Source of the DNA: Salipaludibacillus sp. LMS25
Lineage (GTDB): Bacteria; Bacillota; Bacilli; Bacillales; Salisediminibacteriaceae
Direction: 5' to 3'
Length of the DNA: 64,000 bases
NCBI RefSeq assembly: GCF_024362805.1
Contig: NZ_CP093299.1
Location: forward strand, 4,434,001-4,498,000
Shown here: positions 1-9,428 of the stretch, piece after piece
Layout of the letters: each line of letters opens with the position of its first letter
Numbering within the stretch: position 1 is the first letter of the stretch
Made by a program: the position numbers and the translations under genes
Notes under the pieces: model-generated
Database searches by the model: none
Seen by the model: the letters and a program-made list of their open reading frames with translations, nothing else
Told to the model about the DNA's origin: nothing

Positions 1-406
1 CGTTTAAGGTAATTTATAGGGAAATTAACACACGTGTACTATATAGGTAAACAGACTCGTAACGCATATCACTGTTTTATTTCGTATCGTGTTTTTACAA
101 CTTAAATATGCTCGACACTTCTGATAATTTTTCAAGCTTCGCATGATGATAAATGATTTTAACCAAATAAGAGTCTGTACAACCCCTGTGGGAAAGGGAG
201 TCTAGAAAATAAGATGGCTTCCTATCGCCCAACACATCAAGTAAACCACGGCAAGTCATGTCACCCCCTGGTCACAAGGATATCCTTGAGTGAAAGCGAG
301 TGGATAGCTCGATATGAACCTATTATCATGAATTCAGTTAAATACGTCTTAATTGAGGTGACTAGTAGCTTTTCGTGATATAGTGGCAGAGAGGGGGATG
401 AATTGT

Positions 407-652
407 ATGAAGAAAATGGCCATAATAACTGAACAGCCAAACACACTAAACCTAAATAGCCATGCCACAGCCATACGACTAGGTCTAACGAAAGACACGT
501 ATAGTCTGCCTTTAACCTCTTATCATCTCACTCAGGTCATTGATACATATTCTCCTATTATTTTGCAAGAGCCGCTATCCCCAACCGATAGTTTAATTCA
601 AGGATCAACTCATGATGTACATCCTTTAATCGTTCATTTAATCACTCTTTAA
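407..652 (+). CDS. small hypothetical protein, uncertain
   Basis: Open frame of 81 codons. It begins at an ATG about 11 bases downstream of a purine-rich AGAGGGGG stretch. I do not recognise the product. There is no signal peptide, membrane segment or motif that I can name. The frames that follow it (to about 1139) look like broken coding sequence, so this may be the first surviving piece of a decayed gene. Low confidence that it is expressed. Confidence 0.2.
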   Translation: MKKMAIITEQPNTLNLNSHATAIRLGLTKDTYSLPLTSYHLTQVIDTYSPIILQEPLSPTDSLIQGSTHDVHPLIVHLITL

Positions 653-785
653 GCCAATGAAAGGAATAGCACCTTTTCTGAAAAACATGACGAGAGCCCC
701 ACCTCAAAAACCACATCTAAAAAGTCGCTTTTTAGTGGCTGCGGCAAGTTGGATCCTTTACGAATAAAAATCGTTACTTAAAAGT

Positions 786-1139
786 GTGACCTCTGTTCAA
801 AGATGGAAATCAGAGAAACACCTAGATGCACACACAGTAGCTGATATGTACTTCCAGTGGTTAAGCTCAGTCGTAAAGCCTTTTCTAATTGTCACAGTGG
901 ATGAAAAATGTGTCACATTTCGCTTACAAGGACTAGCCCCCCACTTTACATTTAGAAAAAGTGACAGACATAGCTAGACAAGAGGTTAGTGAATGAAAAA
1001 ATAGGAGGTCTTTTATCCAAGGAAAAAGATAAGCTTTACGGAAAGGGACGATTATGGTTTGTTGTAGCTTATGCTAAACGAGAGACAACTGTATGGACAG
1101 CATTGACCCATTTCCAACCAACTCTCCCTTGGTATTTAT
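786..1139 (+). pseudogene. degenerate coding-like remnant ending in repeat A
   Basis: Two short open frames follow each other (about 786-977 and 989-1213). Their composition is coding-like: aromatic-rich stretches such as VADMYFQWLSS in the first and GRLWFVVAYAKRETT in the second. They are separated by stops, and the second runs into the type A repeat at 1140, which supplies its stop codon. No family is recognised. The simplest reading is a gene broken by point mutations and by repeat insertion, but this is an inference. Confidence 0.25.
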
Positions 1140-1249
1140 ATAAAGCTAAGCTTCAATCAGTGGGAGTTTTCCTTCATCCCCCACCTAAACTTTTCGATCT
1201 TCTTAAGTTTTGAGGTGAGGGTTTTACTGCCCCTTAAGAGTGGGATAAA
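1140..1249 (+). repeat. repeat A, 110-bp form
   Basis: Begins ATAAAGCTAAGCTTCAATCAG and ends CTTAAGAGTGGGATAAA. It keeps the stem formed by CCCCCACCT and its complement near the 3' end. It lacks about 50 bp compared with the full-length copies, exactly as if two ATCCCCCAC direct repeats had recombined. Same form as the copy at 19321. Confidence 0.85.
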
Positions 1250-1252
1250 TAT

Positions 1253-1278
1253 ACCCAAGGGCTATTGCACCCTTGGGT
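1253..1278 (-). terminator. hairpin terminator of the DUF2207-like gene
   Basis: Perfect inverted repeat ACCCAAGGG / CCCTTGGGT with an 8-nt loop, 38 bp beyond the stop of the minus-strand gene at 1316. The tract after it on the minus strand is A/T-rich. Confidence 0.6.
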
Positions 1279-1315
1279 GATGAATCATTTTGCCAAATCA
1301 GTAGCTCGCCGCACG

Positions 1316-2335
1316 TTACTCTGAAATACCTTCCGGGCCGTCTGCCATTTCATACGTCATCGAGGAAAGGATATGCTCAAAGGACGTCTCCATGTCGTTA
1401 ATTAGTTCCACACCTTCAGTGGTAACTGCTACAGCTCCTGGCCCACTCGTCGCTATATAAAGAGGAAATTGATTATTTTTCAGTGATACTTGGGAAGCTT
1501 CTTTAATAGGAAACTTCTTCACATACGTATCACTTAAGTTAAATGCAATGGCATACACATACCTCAAGGTCAGCGATTCATGATCTTGATACTCTGACGG
1601 TGGCTTTTCCTTAATATCACGAATAAACGGTACCCATTTTTTGTATTCCGCCCACCCTAGATGGGTCATTGACGAGTATGTTAACATAATGAGAAATGTC
1701 GCCGCACCGCTAATGAAAAACAATAAACTTAGTAAGCCTGACGAGACAATAAATCCACTTCCTAACAACAGCATGACGACACCGATAGCAGTTAATACGC
1801 GCTTTAAAAAAGGAAATGTATCAACTAATTTTTCCTCTATTAGCTTAAGTCGCATTAACTCCTCCCACTCATACAACCGTTCGAGGAACTGTTCTCGTTT
1901 CGTCTTATCTTCCGTATAAACTAGTAAATCACCCACAAAAAATTTACCGCTCGTCCCTATGTCATAAAGGAGCCAGTCTATTAAATAAGCTTCTTCTTTG
2001 GCCAGGTCATGACGTTGATTAGCCTCTTTTTCATAAAAATAATAGCTTCCTGTCTCTTCAGATTTAGTCAAGGTAATGTAGCGCTTCCTGACAAGATCTA
2101 GCAATCCAGCTGTGAGATGTCTCGTATAAACTCCCTTTCCATAAATAAGTTGGGAAATAAGTTGTGGAGAGAATTTAGCAAAATCTGCATCTGATAACGT
2201 CTGCTGTGAAACTTTGTCCAACACTTTACGCCGCTGTAGGCGTTCACCGCTCACGAGAAGTATCACAACTGTACTCAAGACAACAAATATGATTAAAAAA
2301 AACAATTCAGTGATGGTCAGCTCTGGCACAGCCAC
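1316..2335 (-). CDS. DUF2207-like membrane protein
   Basis: 339 residues. There is an N-terminal membrane segment (about residues 8-27), then a charged cytoplasmic stretch (about 30-180). Two adjacent membrane segments follow (about 183-225), and then a C-terminal cytoplasmic part with YVYAIAFNLSDTYVKKF. This layout matches the C-terminal half of DUF2207 membrane proteins, whose function is unknown. The larger N-terminal extracytoplasmic domain usual in that family is missing. No enzymatic motif is seen. It stands alone, with a terminator just downstream and a 70-bp gap to the VTT gene upstream. The family call is moderate. Confidence 0.55.
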   Translation of the reverse strand: MAVPELTITELFFLIIFVVLSTVVILLVSGERLQRRKVLDKVSQQTLSDADFAKFSPQLISQLIYGKGVYTRHLTAGLLDLVRKRYITLTKSEETGSYYFYEKEANQRHDLAKEEAYLIDWLLYDIGTSGKFFVGDLLVYTEDKTKREQFLERLYEWEELMRLKLIEEKLVDTFPFLKRVLTAIGVVMLLLGSGFIVSSGLLSLLFFISGAATFLIMLTYSSMTHLGWAEYKKWVPFIRDIKEKPPSEYQDHESLTLRYVYAIAFNLSDTYVKKFPIKEASQVSLKNNQFPLYIATSGPGAVAVTTEGVELINDMETSFEHILSSMTYEMADGPEGISE

Positions 2336-2408
2336 CCTTATACCCTCCTCTTAAAGGTCATACGCCTCATCCATTTAAATATCTCATTTACCTAACACGA
2401 ACACTTGC

Positions 2409-3077
2409 CTATTCTTGTATCTCATGTTTAAATATGCCTCGTCCAGCATAATAGCTACTTATAGTCAAGACAAAGATAATATAGCTCAAAAGATAAGGCC
2501 TAAACACATTGTCAGGCATCCAAAGGGGTGCGGACAATAAACTTAATAACCATATCATTGACATATTCCCTAGAACAGAGGACCATATATAGGGCCGTAA
2601 AGAGAGAGGACTTACCGCCGCAGCAATTGAGATAAGATTACTGGGCATAATAGGGATACTTCTTAACACGACCAACATATAGACACCGTAAGAAGCAATT
2701 AACCTTAACACATAGGCTAACCTTCTTTCATTTCTTTCCCAAAAGTGCTCTACCCAGTGTGAACTAAATGATCTGGCGAACCAAAAACAGGTGAGAGCCC
2801 CTAATGTCGTCCCAATTAAACTAAATAAGAACCCTTCAATTAACCCAAAAAGATGGAAATGCATGATAATTAAGAGAAGGACAGGGAATAGTGTTATCAC
2901 GTTTTGCACAATCATGAGCGGAATCGTGATCCATAATAACCTATAGCCCACTTCCTCAAATACGTCCTCTGTAAAATAGCTCATATCCCCTTGGCGAAGA
3001 TGAACGATCCACTCCCAGTTAATCGTAATAAATAGAAAAAGAGCGATTAGTAATATAATCATTGCCCATTTCTTCAT
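2409..3077 (-). CDS. TVP38/TMEM64 (VTT domain) membrane protein
   Basis: 222 residues with about six hydrophobic segments. The central region carries the VTT-type signature: the glycine-rich re-entrant helix around GLIEGFLFSLIGTTLGALTC, and further on the RSIPIMPSNLISIAAA segment. VTT proteins are membrane proteins related to DedA, and lipid scrambling or transport has been proposed for them. This is one of two VTT genes in the window; the other is at 12452 and is only distantly similar. Probably monocistronic: it is separated from the MFS gene upstream by a strong hairpin. Confidence 0.8.
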   Translation of the reverse strand: MKKWAMIILLIALFLFITINWEWIVHLRQGDMSYFTEDVFEEVGYRLLWITIPLMIVQNVITLFPVLLLIIMHFHLFGLIEGFLFSLIGTTLGALTCFWFARSFSSHWVEHFWERNERRLAYVLRLIASYGVYMLVVLRSIPIMPSNLISIAAAVSPLSLRPYIWSSVLGNMSMIWLLSLLSAPLWMPDNVFRPYLLSYIIFVLTISSYYAGRGIFKHEIQE

Positions 3078-3161
3078 AGTATGTGACCCCTATCTAAGAT
3101 ACTGAGCTGTTTCTGTCCCCATTATAACGAATATACGTGTGAATTTAAACGGATAGGCGTT

Positions 3162-3207
3162 AACGCTTAAGACCGATGACAGTGAAAAATCATCGGTCTT
3201 AAGCGTT
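3162..3207 (-). terminator. terminator of the MFS gene
   Basis: Perfect 18-bp inverted repeat (3162-3179 and 3190-3207) with a 10-nt loop. The right arm overlaps the stop codon of the minus-strand MFS gene, so the 3' end of the reading frame is part of the stem. Confidence 0.75.
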
Positions 3208-4356
3208 TACTTTCCGGGAATTCTTTAAGAAAACATAGCGATATCCTAGTGCACTGACGAACCCAACAATCGCAATGCAGACCATCACATAATAAACAGT
3301 TCTTACATCAAAGCTATTAATGATAACGCCTCCAAATAGAGACCCTGTGACACCAGAAAAGCCAAAAAAGACTGCAATAAATAAAAGGTGACCTGTGGAT
3401 TGTAGATGCTCGGGCACAAGCTTAGAGACAAATTGAAAGGCTGTCAAATAAAAGGTCCCAAATGCCAGACCATGCATCACCTGTAAGATAAGTACGAACT
3501 CAGGGCCAGGAGCCATTGCCATTAACAGCCACCTCATCATATAAATAGCCGCAGCAAACGTTATGAGAGTTAACGGATGAAACTTATAAAGCCAATAAAT
3601 ACTTAACCCAAACACGATAGCCTCCATAATCACCCCTATAAACCACGCTAAACCGATAACAGATTCGTCACCGCCTAGCTCAATGATATACAAACTTAAA
3701 AAAGAGTCATTCATACGATGTGTTAAACTAATCGCTAATATAACAGCTAAAAAAACGACTAATTCACGTTCTTTGAGTAACCTAAACGCTTCAATCAGCT
3801 GAGCCGGTCTCTTCGTGGGCTCACTATCTGGTGCTAAGCATGTTAATAGAATAGCCAGTAATAAAAAAGACGCAAAGACATAATAAATATTAGCGATACC
3901 GATATAGCTCAATATATAGCCTCCTGCTAAAGAAGCAGATCCGAAACCAAGGGACCCCCACATACGAATACTGCCAAATGACACACCACGTTGAACCGAT
4001 ACTTTTTGAGATAAACTATCACCAAGGCCCCCTGCAGGAGACATGAAAGAAAAAAACACAAACATAACTGGAAATAACAAGAAAAATTCTTCAAGCTGAA
4101 AAAAGACGAAACCGACAAAAAAAGCACTGCTTAAACACATTAAGAGAATCCGTTTGACTGTTTTCCGCCGATCACTCATAAATCCCCAAAACGGTTGGGC
4201 AACAATAGCTGCTGCTGGACCAACAGCAAGGAGCATACCTATTTCAGACCCGTTAAGTCCTAACGATTGAAAATAAACAGGTAGGTAACTGACTATGATC
4301 GTCATTGCCGCGTGGAAAAAAAACAACATGCCTTTCAATTTCCAAATTGATGCCAT
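3199..4356 (-). CDS. MFS transporter, MFS_1-like
   Basis: 385 residues with about 12 hydrophobic segments. The loop between segments 2 and 3 carries the MFS signature-like FWGFMSDRRKTVKR. The fold and size resemble the MFS_1-like group (phenylpropionate permease/HcaT and nucleoside:H+ symporter relatives). The substrate cannot be told. It lies 37 bp downstream of the EAL gene on the same strand, so co-transcription with it is possible. It ends in an 18-bp stem that acts as terminator. Confidence 0.8.
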   Translation of the reverse strand: MASIWKLKGMLFFFHAAMTIIVSYLPVYFQSLGLNGSEIGMLLAVGPAAAIVAQPFWGFMSDRRKTVKRILLMCLSSAFFVGFVFFQLEEFFLLFPVMFVFFSFMSPAGGLGDSLSQKVSVQRGVSFGSIRMWGSLGFGSASLAGGYILSYIGIANIYYVFASFLLLAILLTCLAPDSEPTKRPAQLIEAFRLLKERELVVFLAVILAISLTHRMNDSFLSLYIIELGGDESVIGLAWFIGVIMEAIVFGLSIYWLYKFHPLTLITFAAAIYMMRWLLMAMAPGPEFVLILQVMHGLAFGTFYLTAFQFVSKLVPEHLQSTGHLLFIAVFFGFSGVTGSLFGGVIINSFDVRTVYYVMVCIAIVGFVSALGYRYVFLKNSRKVNA

Positions 4357-4393
4357 AATAAACTACCCTCTCGTTTTCCGCTATAAAAACACT

Positions 4394-5602
4394 CTAGTGA
4401 AGCCAATCGTTCTCAAATAAAAAAACGGGGTCAAGATCTATAAAAATATAATGTTCATCCCCTAGAGGGTATGAATAAGTACGAATGAGTTCATTCGTTT
4501 CTATATCTCGATATTTATCAGATAACATGCCTGATTTACGATACTTCATTTGCATAATTTGAGCAAGAAAATACGTACGCCAGCTCCAATTTTTCCCTCG
4601 TGGCGTTTCATCTGACAACCATTGTTTATCTTCATTTTTAATCCAATTTGGGCTTTTCTGATAGCCATACACATCACATACATAGACACGAAAAGAGGCA
4701 TCATGCGTTTCTTTTGCAATATTTTCAACAAGCTGATCAGTAAACGTTTCCTGACTCTTTTCTTCCATTTTCGCATCCATCCACCGGATAAAGTCAATTT
4801 GACTTTGTAACTTCCTATGAGCCTTATCAATAAATGAATGGATACTTTTTTGCAGGAAAGGTTGAATGATATATTCGTCTATAAATTCATTTACAGGCTC
4901 ATGAAGGTAAAAACCTTGTAAATAACGACCGCCATGCTTCCACGCTATGTGAAGTTGGTGAGCATCTTGAATCCCTTTAAAATGTAATGCAGCACCAATT
5001 TTTCTAGCAAATATGGATAAAGCACTTAACACATCTCGATACGTATGCACGTTGACAGAAGATTTTAAGTCAGATAATTCTACTTTGATAATATTTGGTT
5101 CCAGTTTAGATAATTGATCTAAATTAGCATCATTCGTTTTTATATCATCTAATGCAACACTATAGCCGCTCGCTTTCATGTACATGATCATATGACTTAA
5201 GTCGGTGAAATCTCCATGAAAATCCGTCAATCTCATTTCAAATACGATTTGTTTTCTATGTAATCCATCTTTACAAAATTCCTCAAAAAGTTCCATTAAT
5301 TCTTCTAAGCAATGGAGTTGCACAAGGGTATTAAGATCCACATTAAAAAATAATCGAGATAAAAGCTTTCCTTCCAAAACACGCTTAACAGCTTGACGAT
5401 AAATCTCTTTATCCACTTCCCATTTATATTCAGGCGGAACAGATAAATCGCGAAAAAAAGGGCCTAACGATTTGAGTGTATCACCTTGATTTAGTCGGCC
5501 GAGTACTTCATATCCGATAATCCGATACTCACTAGAATTTAAAACTGGCTGAAACATCGGTACGATATGGGGTACATTTTCAATGACTTCTAATGGATCC
5601 AA
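4394..5602 (-). CDS. ykuI: YkuI-type EAL domain protein
   Basis: 402 residues, the length of B. subtilis YkuI. An EAL phosphodiesterase domain occupies about residues 15-250; the motif reads EVL rather than EAL, as in YkuI itself. A long helix follows, then the PAS-like YkuI C-terminal domain (about 290-400) with the conserved KNWSWRTYFL and IRTYSYPLGDEHYIFIDL stretches. YkuI of B. subtilis binds cyclic di-GMP, but its phosphodiesterase activity is doubtful, so a sensory or binding role is as likely as c-di-GMP breakdown. Cytoplasmic. The RBS before ATG is GGGGGAAT. Confidence 0.88.
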   Translation of the reverse strand: MDPLEVIENVPHIVPMFQPVLNSSEYRIIGYEVLGRLNQGDTLKSLGPFFRDLSVPPEYKWEVDKEIYRQAVKRVLEGKLLSRLFFNVDLNTLVQLHCLEELMELFEEFCKDGLHRKQIVFEMRLTDFHGDFTDLSHMIMYMKASGYSVALDDIKTNDANLDQLSKLEPNIIKVELSDLKSSVNVHTYRDVLSALSIFARKIGAALHFKGIQDAHQLHIAWKHGGRYLQGFYLHEPVNEFIDEYIIQPFLQKSIHSFIDKAHRKLQSQIDFIRWMDAKMEEKSQETFTDQLVENIAKETHDASFRVYVCDVYGYQKSPNWIKNEDKQWLSDETPRGKNWSWRTYFLAQIMQMKYRKSGMLSDKYRDIETNELIRTYSYPLGDEHYIFIDLDPVFLFENDWLH

Positions 5603-6089
5603 GTTTCATTCCCCCTTATGAATAATCATTCATTTTTTTGATGAGGACACCTTTTGAACAGTCGTCATAAACGTCTCTTTACCATAAGCTATGGTTTTCT
5701 AACATATTTGACAGAGATAGGGCAATCATCTCGTTTTTAATTATACCACGTGATGTAAAAATGAGGTCAGTTAATCATCCCATCCCTTCACCCATTGGGG
5801 CTTGTCAACTAATTCTTTTGAGATAGTCACTAGCACCATCTCCTCAACGAATTACTAACCATGAGTAACGTGTTATCCAGGATGGGAAGGAATACTAAGG
5901 AAAAAACAGTGAGAGTTTACCCATATGAAAAGAATCGAGAACCTGAACACGAAAACCGAAACTTAATTTCCTCATCCAGAATGACGTTAGGGGGAGTCCT
6001 AACACGCCCCAAATCTTTACGTATACTTTAGAGCCTTTAAGTAGGAAAGAGGAGGCTCTTGCACATATCTCCATAGAGAGGTTAATAAT
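5603..6089. other. 487-bp gap with no supported gene
   Basis: No open frame with a convincing start, no copy of the A, B or C repeats, and no strong terminator stem was seen. It contains the upstream region of the EAL gene. Confidence 0.5.
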
Positions 6090-6941
6090 TTAACGATTAC
6101 AGAGATCCCACAACTTTTCAGCCTCATGAAAAGGAAGCTTAGTCACCCCCAGCTGTTCTCCCTCTCGTCCGAAGTCTTCATGATGAAAGTCAGAACCGCC
6201 TGTTTTAAGGAGCGATTTTCCTAATGCCTTTTCTACTCGTTCAGCGAGACGGTTAAAGCGCTCGATCACTTGTGGGGGATGGTCTCTATGATAAACTTCA
6301 ATCCCATCGAGACCATCTTCCATACACCACGTGAAAATCGCTTCATCTATATCATAATAAATCGGGTGGGCGACGATCGCTACTCCTCCTGCTTCGTGGA
6401 TGAGCTTTATTGCTTCTTGGGGGCTCATTTCTTTCTCTTTCATCACATAGCATGGTTTCCCATAACCTATATATCTTTCAAATATCTCTTGTACCGTTTC
6501 GCCATACCCTTGTTTTATTAAAGCTTTTGCAAGATGGGGGCGAGAATAGGTCTCACCAGTCACTTGAGCCTCTACATCGTCAAAGGTTACGTCTAAATCG
6601 TGTTTGCGACATTTTTCTACCATCTTTGCCATCCTTTGTTCACGCTTACTACGATGAAAAGCTAACGTTTCCTGAAGATGAGAATCGGTTACGTTTATTC
6701 CATAACCTAAAATATCAACACTTTGACCATTCAGTCGTGTAGATAATTCAATTCCAGGAATAAAACGAATGTTATAATACTCTGCTGACTTTTTAGCTTC
6801 TGCAATACCTTTTGTCGTATCATGATCTGTTAGGGAAATAAGGTCAAGTTCCCCTTTAGAACAGAGCCTTACCACTTCAGACGGTGAATAACCGCCGTCC
6901 GAAGTAGTGGAATGCATATGGAGATCTGCTTTTAGAACCAT
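6090..6941 (-). CDS. PHP-domain phosphoesterase (TrpH/YciV-like)
   Basis: 283 residues. The N-terminal ADLHMHSTTSDGGYSP is the first metal-binding motif of the PHP superfamily. LTDHD (near residue 40), PGIELS (near 62), VAHP (near 190) and GSDFH near the C-terminus are the other metal ligands. This is the arrangement of the TrpH/RNase AM group, which hydrolyses 3',5'-nucleotide bisphosphates or short RNA 5' ends. The chosen ATG overlaps the nadE stop as TAATG, and the upstream GGTGG can serve as RBS. A longer start at 6956 has no RBS. Probably translated together with nadE. Confidence 0.82.
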   Translation of the reverse strand: MVLKADLHMHSTTSDGGYSPSEVVRLCSKGELDLISLTDHDTTKGIAEAKKSAEYYNIRFIPGIELSTRLNGQSVDILGYGINVTDSHLQETLAFHRSKREQRMAKMVEKCRKHDLDVTFDDVEAQVTGETYSRPHLAKALIKQGYGETVQEIFERYIGYGKPCYVMKEKEMSPQEAIKLIHEAGGVAIVAHPIYYDIDEAIFTWCMEDGLDGIEVYHRDHPPQVIERFNRLAERVEKALGKSLLKTGGSDFHHEDFGREGEQLGVTKLPFHEAEKLWDLCNR

Positions 6942-7774
6942 TATGATTGCCACCAATAATCAAAAGGGGTGACCGGCAATTGCCGTTTATGTTCGGTTAA
7001 CTTGTAGCGTCTCTCTAAATTCTCCTTAATATCCTCAGGTACGTCTTTTCCTTCTAAATAATCATCGATTTCCTCATACGTCATCCCGAGAGCTTGCTCA
7101 TCTGATAACAATGGTTGGTTATCTTCAAGATCAGCTGTAGGTGTTTTCATGTATAAAATCTCAGGTGCTTCCAAAAATTTAAGAAGTTCTTTTCCTTGAC
7201 GTTTGGTTAATCCAAATAAGGGTGTCACATCACACGCGCCGTCTCCAAATTTAGTAAAGAATCCTGTAACAGCTTCTGCTGCATGATCAGTTCCGGCAAC
7301 TAAACATTGAAAATGGGCTGCTAGATCATATTGTACTTTCATTCTCTCTCTAGCTTTCGTATTCCCTTTCACAAAATCTGACATTTCCTCACCAGTCGCC
7401 TCTATGAACTGGGAAACAGAGCCATCGACAGCTCTTTTAATATTGACAGTGACTCTTTTATACGGCTTAATAAAATCCAGTGCTGTTTGTGCGTCTGCTT
7501 CATCAGCTTGTTCCCCATATGGAAGACGGACAGCAATAAATGTATAATTATCTGTCTTTTCCTCCGTATTTAATTCCTCCATTGCTAATTGAATGAGTTT
7601 TCCAAGTAAAGAGGAATCTTGCCCCCCAGAGATGCCAAGTACATACCCTTTCATTCCAGTTTTTTTCAAATAAGCTTTCAGGAAATTAATTCTGTTCCTA
7701 ACCTCTTCTTTAGGCTCAATGTGTGGCTTTACCTTCAGTGCCGCAATTACGTTTTGTTGAAACTCTAGCATCAT
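6941..7774 (-). CDS. nadE: ammonia-dependent NAD+ synthetase
   Basis: About 277 residues, the size of B. subtilis NadE. It makes NAD+ from nicotinate adenine dinucleotide, ATP and ammonia. The ATP-pyrophosphatase loop SGGQDSS is near residue 48. NadE-specific stretches include GTDHAAEAVTGFFTKFGDG and TPLFGLTKRQG. The C-terminal TEHKRQ...PFDYWW is also typical. There is no glutaminase domain, so the nitrogen donor is ammonia. The start is ATG-ATG after AAAGGGTG; either ATG is possible. Overlaps the PHP gene start by one base. Confidence 0.95.
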   Translation of the reverse strand: MMLEFQQNVIAALKVKPHIEPKEEVRNRINFLKAYLKKTGMKGYVLGISGGQDSSLLGKLIQLAMEELNTEEKTDNYTFIAVRLPYGEQADEADAQTALDFIKPYKRVTVNIKRAVDGSVSQFIEATGEEMSDFVKGNTKARERMKVQYDLAAHFQCLVAGTDHAAEAVTGFFTKFGDGACDVTPLFGLTKRQGKELLKFLEAPEILYMKTPTADLEDNQPLLSDEQALGMTYEEIDDYLEGKDVPEDIKENLERRYKLTEHKRQLPVTPFDYWWQS

Positions 7775-7819
7775 CGTCACCCTTTCATCATATAATTGAT
7801 AGACGCATATGTTCTTGCT

Positions 7820-8134
7820 TCACTTATTCCTGGCTTTATTTTTAAGCTGAGTTAACTTCTCACAACAGCCTTCCGCCCGTAATATACGCTTTTCTACTTC
7901 TCCTATTAAATCAAAATGAGGGAAGGTTTCTCTTTCATGTAGCCATGCTTCTTTTAACCCGTATTTCTTCCCCCACGCTAAAAGAATGTCACGGTCAGCA
8001 CACGCGGCTTTAGTAACCGTTTTATACTCAGGAAACCGTGGATCGTACCAAAAATGAGTTAAAAATGATACCCGACCTTTTTGTGCATTTTGTTTCCATT
8101 CTATTAGCTCTTGGCGCTTGACTCCGAATGCCAT
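7820..8134 (-). CDS. yneQ: YneQ family protein
   Basis: 104 residues. Clearly related to B. subtilis YneQ: MAFGVKRQEL at the start, FLTHFWYDPRFP, TVTKAACAD and FPHFDLIGE are family stretches. Function unknown. In B. subtilis yneQ follows yneP near citB; here it sits next to nadE and is separated from yneP by tlp and a C-type repeat. RBS AAAGGTGAT precedes ATG. Confidence 0.88.
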   Translation of the reverse strand: MAFGVKRQELIEWKQNAQKGRVSFLTHFWYDPRFPEYKTVTKAACADRDILLAWGKKYGLKEAWLHERETFPHFDLIGEVEKRILRAEGCCEKLTQLKNKARNK

Positions 8135-8401
8135 ATTAGATCACCTTTCACTTCTATTTAATAACAAATGGTGAATGAAATTCAAGGAAGTTCTTCTTTT
8201 TTGTCTTCTTACCATTGGGAATTTATAACGTTATTATCTACTAAAACCTTGATAGTTCAAGGAGAAAAGGACATTTAACTTTATTATATGATTTTCCCTC
8301 TTTTAAAGCTCTTCACACTTAAAAATCCTCTAGCCCCTGCTTATTAAGCCATTGGCAGCTTTTCGTTAATATGTATTGACCCAATTTCATCATCCAAAAC
8401 A

Positions 8402-8509
8402 CACCTGTAAAAAAACGACTATTGCGTTGATATTTTGCTACAGACGAACGCTTACCAGAGGGCTCGTCTTCAGCTAAATAATGAATAAGCTTTTCGCAAC
8501 ATTGGATTT
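8402..8509 (+). repeat. repeat C, copy 1
   Basis: About 108 bp shared with 37285-37393 and, less well, with 31719-31813. Shared blocks include CTGTAAAAA, CTACAGACG, GGGCTCGTCTTCAGCTAAAT and the end CATTGGATT. The minus-strand open frame through this stretch (8319-8537) is an accident of the repeat. Confidence 0.7.
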
Positions 8510-8654
8510 TCTGATTCGCTGACCTTCCGGGAGTCACCGCCTTTTACTGCATTCCTTCTTAAAATAAAAAACCCTTTGATATAGACTATTTATCATTGTT
8601 CGCTTGTTCATGTTGAGAATTCAATTGGGACAGAATTAACTGATTTTCACTAAA

Positions 8655-8691
8655 AAGCTCAGCTAGAGCAACTACTCTCTTGGCTGAGCTT
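8655..8691 (-). terminator. terminator of tlp
   Basis: Stem AAGCTCAGC / GCTGAGCTT with a long loop, starting 7 bp beyond the tlp stop and followed on the minus strand by TTTTTAGTG. Confidence 0.65.
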
Positions 8692-8697
8692 ATTTCC

Positions 8698-8925
8698 TTA
8701 TATGCGACCGTGCTCTCTGTCTCCTTGTTCGTCGGCGATTTCATTTTTAAAGGCTTCAATACTCTGCTCCCGACGCTCGTTTTTATGACGAATGTTGTTT
8801 TTTTCTTTTTCTGACAAATTGTCATTGTCAAGGGTCGAACGCGCTTCTTCAATATTTTCTTGTGTGTTTTCCACCATTGCTTCTAACCTTTCCACATTGT
8901 TGGAACGATCATCCTTTTTAGCCAT
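8698..8925 (-). CDS. tlp: small acid-soluble spore protein Tlp
   Basis: 75 residues, highly charged and helical. DDRSNNVERLEAMVENT, NIEEA, and near the C-terminus ERREQSIEAFKNEI match the thioredoxin-like spore protein Tlp of B. subtilis. It is made in the forespore and found in the spore core. RBS AGGAGG lies upstream of ATG. In B. subtilis tlp is co-transcribed with sspN and followed by yneP. Here yneP is still adjacent but sspN lies about 5 kb away. A frame overlapping tlp at 8586-8852 is a shadow. Confidence 0.92.
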   Translation of the reverse strand: MAKKDDRSNNVERLEAMVENTQENIEEARSTLDNDNLSEKEKNNIRHKNERREQSIEAFKNEIADEQGDREHGRI

Positions 8926-9002
8926 TTTCTAAGCCTCCTTCCTATATAACGTTCGTCAATAGTGTGTTCGAAGGCTCAAAAAACATTCATCTGCTACGCC
9001 TT

Positions 9003-9425
9003 TTATCCATTATGTTTGTTTGTCTCATAAGCATGATGCCATTCTGGAAATACTTTTTTAATTTTCACAGGTCGAAATGTTTCCGCATTTACACACACAT
9101 GCTCGCTCGTCCCAGTTAAGCATAATTCTCCAAGCGAATTGTGCATTTCGTAACCGTATGTGACTCTAACGCCTGTATAAGAGTCAATCCAAGTTTTGAC
9201 CGTTACTTGTTGACCATATTTTGCAGGTCGTAAGTAAGTCATATTAACGTTTATAACAGGAGATAACACCCCTTGTTTTTCCATATCTGCGTATTTAAAT
9301 CCTAACTCTTCAATTAATCCTGTTCTTCCAATTTCACACCACACAAGATAATTGGCATGGTACACCACACCCATTTGGTCTGTTTCTGCATATCTAACAG
9401 TAATGGTCGCTTCATTTATTAACAT
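9003..9425 (-). CDS. yneP: acyl-CoA thioesterase, YneP (hot-dog fold)
   Basis: 140 residues. The YbgC/4-hydroxybenzoyl-CoA thioesterase signature YAETDQMGVVYHANYLVW (about residues 13-30) includes the catalytic Asp. It hydrolyses short or aromatic acyl-CoA esters in the cytoplasm (family knowledge); the natural substrate is unknown. The start follows GGAGGA within the 3' end of the AAA gene, 3 bp from its stop, so the two are probably co-transcribed and translationally coupled. The position next to tlp matches B. subtilis yneP. Confidence 0.9.
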   Translation of the reverse strand: MLINEATITVRYAETDQMGVVYHANYLVWCEIGRTGLIEELGFKYADMEKQGVLSPVINVNMTYLRPAKYGQQVTVKTWIDSYTGVRVTYGYEMHNSLGELCLTGTSEHVCVNAETFRPVKIKKVFPEWHHAYETNKHNG

Positions 9426-9428
9426 AAT

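Noticed and set aside
1..406. Possible gene in the first 400 bases
   Set aside because: Frames are short and on opposing strands without RBS; nothing recognisable.
8319..8537. 72-codon minus-strand open frame
   Set aside because: It lies almost wholly in repeat C and has no RBS; related frames are not kept in the other C copies.
8586..8852. 88-codon minus-strand open frame overlapping tlp
   Set aside because: Out-of-frame shadow of the clearly recognised tlp gene; also runs through the tlp terminator.
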